A stretch of 64,000 nt of DNA, from assembly GCF_004348445.1 (NCBI RefSeq), contig NZ_SMKV01000022.1, positions 35,346 through 99,345 on the forward strand, given 5' to 3'. A program made the translations under genes and the position numbers. The notes below the pieces were generated by a model, which was not told the DNA's origin, did no database searches, and saw only the letters and a program-made list of their open reading frames with translations. This stretch comes from Saccharopolyspora aridisoli (GTDB taxonomy: Bacteria > Actinomycetota > Actinomycetes > Mycobacteriales > Pseudonocardiaceae). Of the stretch, positions 43,885-52,324 are shown piece by piece. Every line of letters begins with the position of its first letter. The stretch's first letter is position 1.

Positions 43885-44766
43885 ATGCCGCAACTCGACC
43901 CCGGTGACCCCGACCGCGTCGCGCTGCACGCACGCGACGTGGAGTTCGACTGGTCCCAGCTGCCGATGCACTGGATCCCCGGCGAGCCGTTCGCCACGCA
44001 CTGGGTGAACTTCCTGCACCTGGTGCTGCCGGAGGGCGAGCGCTGGTTCGTCGAGGTGTTCAAGCAGGCACTGCCCCTGATCAACGACGAACGACTGGCC
44101 GAGGACGTGCGCGGTTTCGTCGGCCAGGAGGCCGTGCACGCCGAATCGCACCAGGGCGTCATCGACCACTTCGACGCACACGGCCTCAACACGCGGCCGT
44201 TCGTCGACCAGGTCCGCTGGATGTTCCGCAAGACCCTCGGGGACCGGCCGCTGCACGGCAAGCGCGCCGAGTCCTGGCTGGTGCAGCGGCTGGCGCTGAT
44301 CGCCGCGATCGAGCACTTCACCGCCTTCCTCGGCCAATGGGTGCTCGACGCCGAGGAGCTCGACTTGGCGGGCGCCGACGAGACGATGCTGGACCTGCTG
44401 CGCTGGCACGGCGCCGAGGAGGTCGAGCACCGCGCGGTCGCCTTCGAGGTCTACCAGCACGTCCACGGCCGGTACTGGCAGCGCTGCCTGTCGATGCTGC
44501 TGGCGACGGCGGTGCTGACGACGCTGTGGGTGCGCGGGATGCGGTTCCTGATGGCCGCTGACCCGGTGCTGCGCGGCAGGCGCACGCCCCGCTGGCGCGA
44601 CCTGGTCCGCACCGGGCGTCTCGGACTCACCCCCAGCTACCGGGCGCTCTTCGGCGCGATCCCCGCGTTCTTCCGCCCCGGTTACCACCCGTCGCAGCAC
44701 GGTTCCACGGCGCAGGCGGTGGAATACCTGGCGAGCTCACCGGCGGCGCTGGCGGCAGGGCGCTAG
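43885..44766 (+). CDS. Ferritin-like metal-dependent hydrolase (PF10118 type)
   Basis: A 293-residue protein with the pattern of the metal-dependent hydrolase family PF10118, a four-helix diiron-type fold. Metal ligands are seen as FVGQEAVHAESHQ, IAAIEHFTAFLGQW and WHGAEEVEHRAVAFEVYQH, that is, repeated E-x2-H motifs. LMAADPVLRGRRTPRWRD suggests a membrane-close C-terminal part after the hydrophobic stretch MLLATAVLTTLWV. The family is often called hydrolase, but a diiron oxygenase role fits the helices and the adjacent ferredoxin-type reductase. The ATG at 43885 has AGGAGGAGGC right before it, 9 bases after the fusion gene stops. Confidence 0.82.
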   Translation: MPQLDPGDPDRVALHARDVEFDWSQLPMHWIPGEPFATHWVNFLHLVLPEGERWFVEVFKQALPLINDERLAEDVRGFVGQEAVHAESHQGVIDHFDAHGLNTRPFVDQVRWMFRKTLGDRPLHGKRAESWLVQRLALIAAIEHFTAFLGQWVLDAEELDLAGADETMLDLLRWHGAEEVEHRAVAFEVYQHVHGRYWQRCLSMLLATAVLTTLWVRGMRFLMAADPVLRGRRTPRWRDLVRTGRLGLTPSYRALFGAIPAFFRPGYHPSQHGSTAQAVEYLASSPAALAAGR

Positions 44767-45801
44767 ATGACCACCGAGCGACAGTCGCGGCCCGACCGGA
44801 TGACGCGCGTGCTGCACCGGGTCGTCAGCGGAGTGGAATGGCTGCACCGCAACAGCCGTCGGCACGCCGGACCACCCCGTCCCGTCAACCACGACCTCCC
44901 GCTGGTGATCTCCGAGATCAGGGCTGAGGCCGACGGTGTCCGCAGCCTGCGGTTGACCCGGCCCGACGGCGGCACGCTGCCCTCCTGGAAGCCGGGCGCG
45001 CACCTGGACGTGCTGCTGCCGTCGGGCCGGAAGCGGCAGTACTCGCTGTGCGGTCCGCCGGGGGAGCGGCGGTACTACCGGATCGCGGTGCGGCGACTCG
45101 CCGACGGAGCGGGCGGATCCCGGGAGATCCACGACGAGCTCGCCGAGGGCGACCGGATCGTGGCGCGCGGCCCGCGCAACGCGTTCCCGTTCGTAGCCGG
45201 GCGCTCCTACCTGCTCGTCGCGGGCGGCATCGGCATCACACCGATCCTGCCGATGGTCCGCACCGCCGCGACGCGCGGAGCCGACTGGCGGCTCGTCTAC
45301 ACCGGACGTTCCCGCGCGTCGATGCCGTTCCTTGACGAGCTCGCCGGCCTGCCCGCCGACCGCGTGTGGATCCGGCCCGACACCGAGTTCGGCATCCCCG
45401 CCGCGGGTGGCGAACTGCTCGCGCACGCCCCGCTGGGCGCCTCGGTCTACGCCTGCGGTCCGGTGCCGATGATCACAGCGCTCCGGCTGGGTCTGCCCGG
45501 GAGCACCGCGAGAGGTCTGCACTGGGAACGCTTCTCAGCACCACCGATCGTCGACGGACGGGCCTTCACCGTGGAGCTGACCCGCAGCGGACGCACCGTC
45601 GAGGTGCCCGCCGACCGCACCGCACTGGAAGCGATCGGCGAGGTGCTGCCCGAGGTCGCCTACTCGTGCCGCCAGGGTTTCTGCGGCACCTGCCAGGTCC
45701 CGCTGCTGTCCGGCCAGGTGCGCAGGCGCGGACGGGCGCGCGGTGACGAGGTGGCCATCTGCGTGGATCGAGGGCAGGGGCACATCGCCGTCGACCTGTG
45801 A
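44767..45801 (+). CDS. Ferredoxin-NAD(P)H oxidoreductase (PDR/VanB type)
   Basis: A 344-residue flavoprotein electron-transfer chain in one protein. The FMN/FAD domain has GAHLDVLLPSGRKRQYSLCG. The NAD(P) domain has AGGIGITPILPMVR and YACGPVPMI. The C-terminal plant-type 2Fe-2S ferredoxin has SCRQGFCGTCQVPLLSGQ and VAICVDR, giving the four cysteines. It passes electrons from NAD(P)H to an oxygenase. Its gene starts at the base after the diiron gene stops, so it probably serves that enzyme. The ending hairpin at 45829-45869 closes the three-gene operon. Confidence 0.92.
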   Translation: MTTERQSRPDRMTRVLHRVVSGVEWLHRNSRRHAGPPRPVNHDLPLVISEIRAEADGVRSLRLTRPDGGTLPSWKPGAHLDVLLPSGRKRQYSLCGPPGERRYYRIAVRRLADGAGGSREIHDELAEGDRIVARGPRNAFPFVAGRSYLLVAGGIGITPILPMVRTAATRGADWRLVYTGRSRASMPFLDELAGLPADRVWIRPDTEFGIPAAGGELLAHAPLGASVYACGPVPMITALRLGLPGSTARGLHWERFSAPPIVDGRAFTVELTRSGRTVEVPADRTALEAIGEVLPEVAYSCRQGFCGTCQVPLLSGQVRRRGRARGDEVAICVDRGQGHIAVDL

Positions 45802-45828
45802 AGCCCCGGTCGGGGGACCGGAGGGGAA

Positions 45829-45869
45829 GCGGGGCCGCCCGGTGGCGGGGTGCAGCCGGGCGGCCCCGC
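45829..45869 (+). terminator. Hairpin terminator after the ferredoxin reductase operon
   Basis: GCGGGGCCGCCCGG (45829-45842) pairs over all 14 bases with CCGGGCGGCCCCGC (45856-45869) around a 13-base loop, 28 bases after the stop codon. It is followed by GAAAATCG without a U-run. Confidence 0.8.
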
Positions 45870-45932
45870 GAAAATCGCTTCTGCGGCCGAAGCGCGGGCC
45901 GTAGGGTCGTGGGAGGCGACCTGGGAGGCACC

Positions 45933-46574
45933 GTGGAACTCGAAGGCCTGACCGAGATCACCTCGACCGGCGAGCTGGAAGAGGTGGTCGGCGCACCGCT
46001 GCAGCGGGTCATGGACAAGCAACGGCCCGCGCTGCACGCGCTGGACCGCGAGTGGCTCGCCGCATCACCGTTCTGCCTGGTGGCGACCTCCGACGCCGAG
46101 GGTCGGTGCGACGTCTCGCCGAAGGGCGACCCGGCCGGGTTCACCCACGTCCTGGACGACACGACCATCGCCATCCCGGAACGCCCCGGCAACCGCCGGG
46201 TCGACGGGTTCCGCAACGTGCTGGCCAACCCGCACGTCGGACTCCTCTACTTCATCCCGGGCCGTGGAGACACGCTGCGGATCAACGGCCGTGCCCGGCT
46301 GCTGCGCGACGCACCGTTCTTCGAGCGCATGGTCGTCAAGGGTCACCGCCCGAGCGTGGTGCTCCTGGTGGAGGTCGAGGAGGTCTTCCACCACTGCTCC
46401 AAGGCGTTCCTGCGTTCCGGGCTGTGGGACAGCCAGACCTGGGACCCCGGGGCCGTGCCCTCCCGAGCGCACATCGCCAAGAACCTCGAGCGCCCGAACG
46501 ATTCGATGTCCGAGCTGGAGCACTACTACTCCGACGAGCGCTACGCCAAGCTCCTCTACGACGCGACGGTCTGA
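45933..46574 (+). CDS. PPOX-class FMN-binding split-barrel protein
   Basis: A 213-residue flavin-binding protein of the pyridoxamine-5'-phosphate-oxidase superfamily, closest in pattern to the MSMEG_1061/DR2398 type. FCLVATSDAEGRCDVSPKGDPAGF is the FMN-phosphate region (residues 45-70), with IAIPERPGNRRVDGFRNVLANP, LLYFIPGRGDTLRINGRARL and VFHHCSKAFLRSGLW following. Relatives use FMN or F420 to reduce substrates. The GTG at 45933 has GGGAGG seven bases before it. It lies just after the operon terminator, so it is probably transcribed alone. Confidence 0.88.
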   Translation: MELEGLTEITSTGELEEVVGAPLQRVMDKQRPALHALDREWLAASPFCLVATSDAEGRCDVSPKGDPAGFTHVLDDTTIAIPERPGNRRVDGFRNVLANPHVGLLYFIPGRGDTLRINGRARLLRDAPFFERMVVKGHRPSVVLLVEVEEVFHHCSKAFLRSGLWDSQTWDPGAVPSRAHIAKNLERPNDSMSELEHYYSDERYAKLLYDATV

Positions 46575-46579
46575 CCGCC

Positions 46580-46664
46580 AGCCGCGTCGGCGGAAGCGCG
46601 CCGGGGTGATGGCGTAGTAGCGGCCGAACCAGCGGGTCAGGTGGTTCAGCCGCGACCTGCCCAC
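46580..46664 (-). pseudogene. AraC-family regulator fragment
   Basis: On the minus strand the residues RSRLNHLTRWFGRYYAITPARFRRRG match the second helix-turn-helix and end of an AraC/XylS DNA-binding domain (usual pattern SHLTRWFRRHYGVTPARYRR). Only about 28 residues exist; the rest of the gene is gone and the frame runs on antisense to the PPOX gene. A relic. Confidence 0.6.
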
Positions 46665-46827
46665 CGCGATCTACTCGCACGGCATGTTCAGCACCGGCGA
46701 CGACACCGACAACCGCGGCGTCGTCGCCGAACGCCCCACCGACGAGCTCGACCTGGTCGGCTTCGCCGTGCACGGACCGCGCAACGCCGTGGACGAGGTC
46801 TGCGGAGGACTCGCTGTGCACCCCTGA
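46621..46827 (+). pseudogene. Orphan gene fragment of unknown family
   Basis: A 68-codon open stretch with strong third-base G/C bias reads FSRDLPTAIYSHGMFSTGD, DNRGVVAERPTDELDL and GPRNAVDEVCGGLAVHP. It has no start codon with a ribosome site (first ATG at 46684) and begins after a TAG at 46618. I do not recognise the family. It lies opposite an AraC fragment, so the 290 bases before the formate dehydrogenase gene are probably a deletion scar. A translated 47-residue product from ATG 46684 cannot be excluded. Confidence 0.35.
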
Positions 46828-46866
46828 GCATGTGTGCGAGATCGACGAGGTGGGTAGCCTGCGGTC

Positions 46867-49800
46867 ATGGTGGCCACGTGGCTGAACTGGCCGGTGCTGC
46901 GGCAGCTCACCGGCCCCGACCGGCTGGCCCGAGGTCCGGCGGCCCGGTCCCGGAGCACCGACCAGATGCGGGCGCGCACCAGCGACGCCGAGAACGTCAC
47001 GCGCTCGGTGTGCCCCTACTGCGCGGTGGGCTGCGGCCAGCGGATCTACACCTCCGGCGGACGGGTCACCCAGATCGAGGGTGACCCGGATTCGCCGATC
47101 AGCCGAGGCCGGTTGTGCCCCAAGGGCTCTGCCTCGCGCGAACTGGTCACCTCACCGCTGCGCGAGACCAAGGTGCGCTACCGGCGCCCGCACGGCACCG
47201 AGTGGGAAGACCTCGACCTGGACACCGCGCTGGACATGATCGCCGACCGGGTGCTGACCACCCGGGACGCCACCTGGGAGGACGCCGACGCCGACGGCAG
47301 GCCGCTGCGGCGCACGATGGGCATCGCGAGCCTCGGAGGAGCGACCCTCGACAACGAGGAGAACTACCTCATGAAGAAGCTCTACACCGCCCTCGGCGCG
47401 ATCCAGGTGGAGAACCAGGCGCGCATTTGACACTCCTCCACGGTGCCCGGTCTGGGCGCCTCCTTCGGGCGTGGCGGCGCCACCACCTTCCAGCAGGACC
47501 TCGCCGAATCGGACTGCATCCTCATCCAGGGCTCGAACATGGCCGAAGCCCACCCGGTCGGGTTCCAGTGGGTCATGGAGGCCAAGAACCGCGGCGCCAC
47601 GATCATCCACGTCGACCCCCGCTACACGCGCACCTCGGCGGTGGCGCACAAGCACCTCGCGCTGCGGGCCGGGAGCGACATCGCCTTCCTCGGAGGGCTG
47701 ATCAACCACGTGCTGACCCGCGAGGCCCACTTCCACGACTACGTCGTCAACTACACCAACGCGTCGATGATCGTCGGCGAGGACTTCCGCGACACCGAGG
47801 ACCTCGACGGCGTCTTCTCCGGCTTCGACCTCGACGCCGGTGCCTACGACACCAGCTCGTGGCAGTACGAGGGCAGCCACGCCGTTCCGCCCGTGGGCGG
47901 GCACGGCCCCGAACAGGCGCCGAGCACCCGGCACAGCCGTGAGCGCCAGAGCAGCCGCCCGGAACGCACCGGATCGGGCGGACCCGTCTACCACGGCCGC
48001 CCCGACTCCGATCCGTCGCTGCAACACCCGCGTTGCGTGTTCCAGCTGCTCAAGCGGCACTACGCCCGCTACACCCCGGACGTGGTGGAGGAGATCTGCG
48101 GGATCTCCCAGGACGACTTCGCATGGGTCGCCGACCAGCTCGTCGCCAACTCCGGACGCGACCGGACCTCGGCCATCGCCTACGCCGTGGGCTGGACCCA
48201 CCACACCGTCGGGGTGCAGTACATCCGGGCGGCCTCGATCCTGCAGCTGCTGCTGGGCAACATCGGCCGGCCGGGCGGCGGCATCCTCGCGCTGCGCGGG
48301 CACGCCAGCATCCAGGGCTCCACCGACATCCCGACCCTGTTCAACCTGCTGCCCGGCTACATCCCGATGCCGCACGCCCACGCCGACACCGACCTGGAGT
48401 CCTTCGTCGCCGACGACGAGCAGGCCTGCGGCTACTGGGCCAACATGCGCTCCTACCTGGTCAGCCTGCTCAAGGCCTGGTGGGGTGAGCACGCAACCGC
48501 CGACAACGACTTCTGCTTCGACCGGCTGCCCCGGCTCACCGGCGACCACGGCACCTTCCAGACCGTCCTCGACCAGATCGAGGGCCGCTGCAAGGGCTAC
48601 TTCGTCATCGGCGAGAACCCCGCCGTGGGCACCGCCAACGCGCGCCAGCAGCGCAGGGGTCTGGCCGCGCTGGACTGGCTGGTGGTGCGCGACCTCAACA
48701 TGATCGAGACCGCCACCTTCTGGAAGGACGGTCCCGAGATCGAGACCGGCGAGATGCGCACCGCCGACATCGGCACCGAGGTCTTCTTCCTGCCTGCCGC
48801 CGCGCACTCCGAGAAGGACGGCACCTTCACCAACACCCAGCGGCTCCTGCAGTGGCACCACAAGGCCGTCGAACCCACCGAAGACCAGCGCAGCGACCTG
48901 TGGTTCTACTACCACCTCGGCCGCCGCATCCGGGACAAGCTCAGCGGCGAGACCGAACGCGACCGCGCCCTGCTGGAGCTGACCTGGGACTACCCGACGC
49001 ACGGCGAGCTCGGCGAGCCCAGCGCCGAAGCCGTGCTCGCCGAGATCAACGGCCACGACCGCAACGGTGACCCGCTGTCGGCCTACCCGCAGCTGCGCGC
49101 CGACGGCTCCACCAGCTGCGGCTGCTGGATCTACTGCGGCGTCACCGCCGACGGGGTCAACCAGTCCGCCCGCCGCACGCCCGGCCACCAGCAGAGCCGC
49201 GTGGCACCCGAGTGGGGGTGGGCGTGGCCGGCCAACCGTCGCATCCTCTACAACCGCGCCTCGGCCGACCCCGACGGACGCCCGTGGAGCCAGCGCAAGG
49301 CCTACGTGTGGTGGGACGACGAACGCGGCGAGTGGACCGGACACGACGTCCCCGACTTCGACAAGACCAAACGACCCGACTACCGGCCCGAAGTCGGGGT
49401 CGCGGGGCCCGAGGGCATCTCGGGCACCGAACCGTTCATCATGCAGAGCGACGGACGCGGCTGGCTCTACGTGCCCGCGGGGCTCGTCGACGGCCCGTTC
49501 CCAGCGCACTACGAGCCGCAGGAATCGCCGGTCGCCAACCTCTTGCACCCCCACCAGCAGCGCAACCCCGCGCGCCAGGTCAACTCGCGCCCGGAGAACC
49601 GGTACCAGCCCAGCGCAGGCGAACCCGGCGCCGAGGTCTTCCCGTACGTGTTCACCACGTTCCGGCTCACCGAGCACCACACGGCCGGTGGGATGAGCCG
49701 CTGGCTCCGGCACCTCAGCGAACTCGCGCCCGCTCTGTTCGTGGAGGTCTCCCCGCAGCTGGCCGCCGAACGCGGTTTGGAACACGGCGACTGGGCCACC

Positions 49801-50142
49801 GTGATCACCGCGCGCAGCGCCATCGAAGCCCGGGTGATGGTCACCGAGCGGATGCGCCCGCTGCGGGTCGCGGGCCGGACCTTGCACCAGATCGGCATCC
49901 CGTGGCACTGGGGGCCCAATGGCCTGACCACCGGTGACGCCGCCAACGAACTCATCGGGGTGGCGCTGGACCCCAACGTGCACATCATGGAGACCAAGGC
50001 CGGGGCCTGCGACATCCGGCCGGGACGGCGGCCGCGCGCCGCCGCGCTCAACCGCCTGGTCGCCGAGTACCGCGACCGCGCGGGCATCACCGAGCGCACC
50101 GGCACCGAGCACTCCGACGACCCCGAACAGGCAGGAGGCTGA
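46867..50142 (+). CDS. Selenocysteine-containing formate dehydrogenase, catalytic subunit
   Basis: One 1091-residue gene read through an in-frame TGA at 47428-47430 (residue 188). Residues 49-91 hold the 4Fe-4S motif CPYCAVGCGQ and CPKG. NQARI-Sec-HSSTVPGLG matches FdnG-type enzymes (NQARV-Sec-H), where selenocysteine binds molybdenum or tungsten. MAEAHPVGFQWVMEAK, DPRYTRTSAVA, SIQGSTDIPTL-type AGSTDIP (here QGSTDIP), and the C-terminal IGIPWHWGPNGL follow. It oxidises formate to CO2. No Tat signal is seen, so the active site may face the cytoplasm, unlike FdnG of E. coli. ATG 46867 is the start. The fdhB-like gene begins two bases after the stop. Confidence 0.93.
47428..47460 (+). promoter_or_regulatory. 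SECIS element with Sec codon
   Basis: The UGA at 47428-47430 is followed after 18 bases by GGUCU, the apical loop sequence of bacterial SECIS elements. GGTGCCC (47442-47448) and GGGCGCC (47454-47460) form a seven-pair stem (one G-U) around it. The UGA-to-loop distance equals that of E. coli fdhF as I recall it. This hairpin is bound by the C-terminal part of SelB. Confidence 0.88.
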
Positions 50143-50144
50143 AC

Positions 50145-51008
50145 GTGACCGTCAACCGGCTGTCCGGACCGCTGCCCGACCCGGCGGGGGAGACCGGCTA
50201 CCCGCCGCAACCCCGCGCCGGGTTCTTCACCGACACCAGCGTGTGCATCGGCTGCAAGGCCTGCGAGGTCGCCTGCAAGCAGTGGAACCTGCTGCCCGAG
50301 GACGGCTTGGACCTCACCGGCATGTCCTACGACAACACCGAGGCGCTCAGCGGTACGACCTGGCGGCACGTGGCCTTCGTCGAGCAGCGCGGCACACCCG
50401 CCGAGCTCGGCATGCCCGAGTTCGGCGCACCGGACGAGCAGCAGGTGCGCTGGCTGATGTCCTCCGACGTGTGCAAGCACTGCACGCACGCGGCCTGCCT
50501 GGACGTGTGCCCTACCGGGGCGCTGATCCGCACCGAGCACGGAACGGTGGTGGTGCAGGACGACGTGTGCAACGGCTGCGGCTACTGCGTGCCCGCTTGC
50601 CCCTACGGCGTGATCGACATCCGTCCCGACACCGGCGGCGCCGCCAAGTGCACGCTGTGCCAGGACCGCCTCGGAGCCGGGCTGATGCCCGCCTGCGCCA
50701 CCGCCTGCCCGACCGAGTCCATCCAGTACGGCCCGCTCGACGAGCTGCGCGAACGCGCCGCTGTGCGGGTCGACGAACTGCACGAGCAGGGGGTGACCAG
50801 CGCCCGACTCTACGGCCACGAGCCCACCGACGGCGTCGGAGGAGACGGGGCGTTCTTCCTGCTGCTCGACGACCCCGAGGTCTACGGACTGCCACCGGAT
50901 CCCGTGGTCACCACCCGCGACCTGCCGTCGATGTGGCGGCACGCGGCCGCGGGCGCGTTCACCGCCGCCGCGCTCATCGCCGGATCGTTCCTCGGGAGGC
51001 GGCGGTGA
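50145..51008 (+). CDS. Formate dehydrogenase iron-sulfur subunit
   Basis: A 287-residue electron-transfer subunit (FdnH/HybA-like) with four 4Fe-4S sites: CIGCKACEVACKQWN, CKHCTHAACLDVCPTGAL, CNGCGYCVPACPYG, and CTLCQDRLGAGLMPACATACP. It passes electrons from the catalytic subunit to the membrane subunit. A C-terminal helix, AAAGAFTAAALIAGSF (about residues 266-281), anchors it, with arginines after it. The GTG at 50145 is two bases after the catalytic-subunit stop codon, and its own stop codon overlaps the next start (GTGA). The three genes are one operon. Confidence 0.95.
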   Translation: MTVNRLSGPLPDPAGETGYPPQPRAGFFTDTSVCIGCKACEVACKQWNLLPEDGLDLTGMSYDNTEALSGTTWRHVAFVEQRGTPAELGMPEFGAPDEQQVRWLMSSDVCKHCTHAACLDVCPTGALIRTEHGTVVVQDDVCNGCGYCVPACPYGVIDIRPDTGGAAKCTLCQDRLGAGLMPACATACPTESIQYGPLDELRERAAVRVDELHEQGVTSARLYGHEPTDGVGGDGAFFLLLDDPEVYGLPPDPVVTTRDLPSMWRHAAAGAFTAAALIAGSFLGRRR

Positions 51009-51901
51009 CCTCCTACTACGGTCGCCCGGTCCTCAAGGAACCGGTGTGGAAGGTCCCCGACGTCCCCGCCTACCTCTACCTCGGAGGGATGGCCGGGGCC
51101 TCGTCGACGATGGCGCTGCTGGCCGAGCTCACCGGCCGGCAGCGGCTGGCCCGCGCGGGCAGGCTGGCTGCGGCGGTGGGCGCGACCACCAGCGTCGGCT
51201 TCCTGGTGCACGACCTGGGGCGTCCGATGCGGTTCCTGTACATGCTCCGGGTGATCAAGCCGACCTCGCCGCTGAGCGTCGGATCCTGGATCCTCGCCCC
51301 GTTCTCGGGCCTGACCGGGGCTGCGGCGGCCAGTGAGCTCACCGGCCTGCTCCCGCTGCCCGGCCGCGCGGCCGGGGTGGCGGCGGGTGTGATCGCCCCC
51401 GCCATGACCACTTACACCGCCGTGCTGCTGTCCGACACGGCCGTGCCGGGCTGGCACGAAGGCTACCGGGAGCTCCCCTTCGTGTTCGCCGGTAGTGCTG
51501 TGTCCAGCGCGGGGGCGGTGGGCATGGTGGCCGGCGCCGCCGAGTCCGGGCCGGCGCGGCGGATGGCGGTCGCCGGATCGGTGCTGGAGCTGGTCGCGAG
51601 CAGGCGCATGGAGTCCCGGCTCGGACTCGCGGCCGAGGCCTACCGCACCGGGCGCGCGGGTAGGGTGCTGCGAACGGCGCGAGCGGCCACCGCGGTGGGC
51701 GCCGGGCTCGCGCTGGTGGCCGGGCGCAGCCGCGCGGCGGCGATCGCGGCAGGCGGGTGCCTGACCCTCGGGGCGATCGCGACGCGCTTCGGCGTCTTCG
51801 AAGCCGGCCGCGAGACGGCCCGCGACCCTCGGTACGTGGTCGAGCCGCAACGCGAACGGGTCGGCGGAACAGGGCCTTCGGTCCGTGGGCAAGTGCACTG
51901 A
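51005..51901 (+). CDS. NrfD-family membrane subunit of formate dehydrogenase
   Basis: A 298-residue polytopic protein of the NrfD/PsrC family, about eight helices. It begins SYYGRPVLKEPVWKVPDVPAYLYLGGMAGASS, a known NrfD start (region of residues 3-34), with LVHDLGRPMRFLYMLRVIKPTSPLSVGSW (region near 68-95) and MTTYTAVLLSDTAVPGWHEGY as conserved menaquinone-site loops. It takes the place of the cytochrome b subunit of FdnI and passes electrons to quinone. The GTG at 51005 overlaps the fdhB-like stop as GTGA. The last 40 residues are polar. There is no heme motif, so energy coupling differs from E. coli FDH-N. Confidence 0.9.
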   Translation: MTSYYGRPVLKEPVWKVPDVPAYLYLGGMAGASSTMALLAELTGRQRLARAGRLAAAVGATTSVGFLVHDLGRPMRFLYMLRVIKPTSPLSVGSWILAPFSGLTGAAAASELTGLLPLPGRAAGVAAGVIAPAMTTYTAVLLSDTAVPGWHEGYRELPFVFAGSAVSSAGAVGMVAGAAESGPARRMAVAGSVLELVASRRMESRLGLAAEAYRTGRAGRVLRTARAATAVGAGLALVAGRSRAAAIAAGGCLTLGAIATRFGVFEAGRETARDPRYVVEPQRERVGGTGPSVRGQVH

Positions 51902-52156
51902 TCGAATCCGCGTGATGACATCGGGTAGTCACTCACGTGAGTGAGTAGTGGTTCAACTCTCACCCTGAGTGGTTGGATTTCAAGTGAACACTTCGTTTCT
52001 GATCAAGGAATGACCAGCCTAAACGTCCGCATCGCCGCGATCTTGATTACGTTTCTATGACGAGCGCCACCGGCTTGCGGTTTTGTTCACGCTTTTCAGC
52101 TACGTAGCGTTGCCTTGCGTCGGCGCCCCCGAGCCGACGGCAAGACCGGAGGTCCG
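51902..52156. other. Intergenic region before the riboswitch
   Basis: No gene. It is the least GC-rich stretch nearby and should hold the rpf promoter. It contains two palindromes: TCACTCACGTGAGTGA (51929-51944) and AAGTGAACACTT (51982-51993). The stretch AATTGC-type promoter boxes are not clear enough to call. Confidence 0.4.
51929..51944. promoter_or_regulatory. 16-base perfect palindrome
   Basis: TCACTCACGTGAGTGA is self-complementary over all 16 bases. It lies 28 bases after the NrfD stop and about 380 bases before the Rpf start codon. It is too symmetrical and too GC-poor to be a normal terminator and resembles a repressor or activator site. The regulator is unknown. Confidence 0.45.
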
Positions 52157-52305
52157 CAGCGCCGAACCCTGCCCGGCGGGCTCTCCGAAACCCCGAGACG
52201 CATTGCGGGCAGGGACGTGACGACCGCCGGAACCCGGCGCGGCGGGCCGGATCGAATCGGCCCGAGCGCCCGGGACGCCGGAGTCGAGGCGGCACGAAGG
52301 CGCTG
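52157..52305 (+). ncRNA. Probable c-di-AMP (ydaO/yuaA) riboswitch
   Basis: The leader of the Rpf gene has the hallmarks of the ydaO riboswitch. CAGCGCC (52157-52163) and GGCGCTG (52299-52305) form the closing helix P1. The 5' conserved GCGCCGAACCCTGC follows, and the 3' side has CACGAAGGCGCT like the consensus UCGUAGGCG. The length of 149 bases fits. Actinobacterial rpf genes are well-known targets; c-di-AMP usually turns the downstream gene off. The whole fold was not computed. Confidence 0.75.
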
Positions 52306-52324
52306 CTGGAGACGAAGACAGAAA

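Noticed and set aside
46867..50142. Two separate genes, a short protein ending at 47430 and a second starting at 47443
   Set aside because: Both parts are in the same frame, the TGA sits at the FdnG selenocysteine position with a SECIS hairpin, and the second part has no ribosome site.
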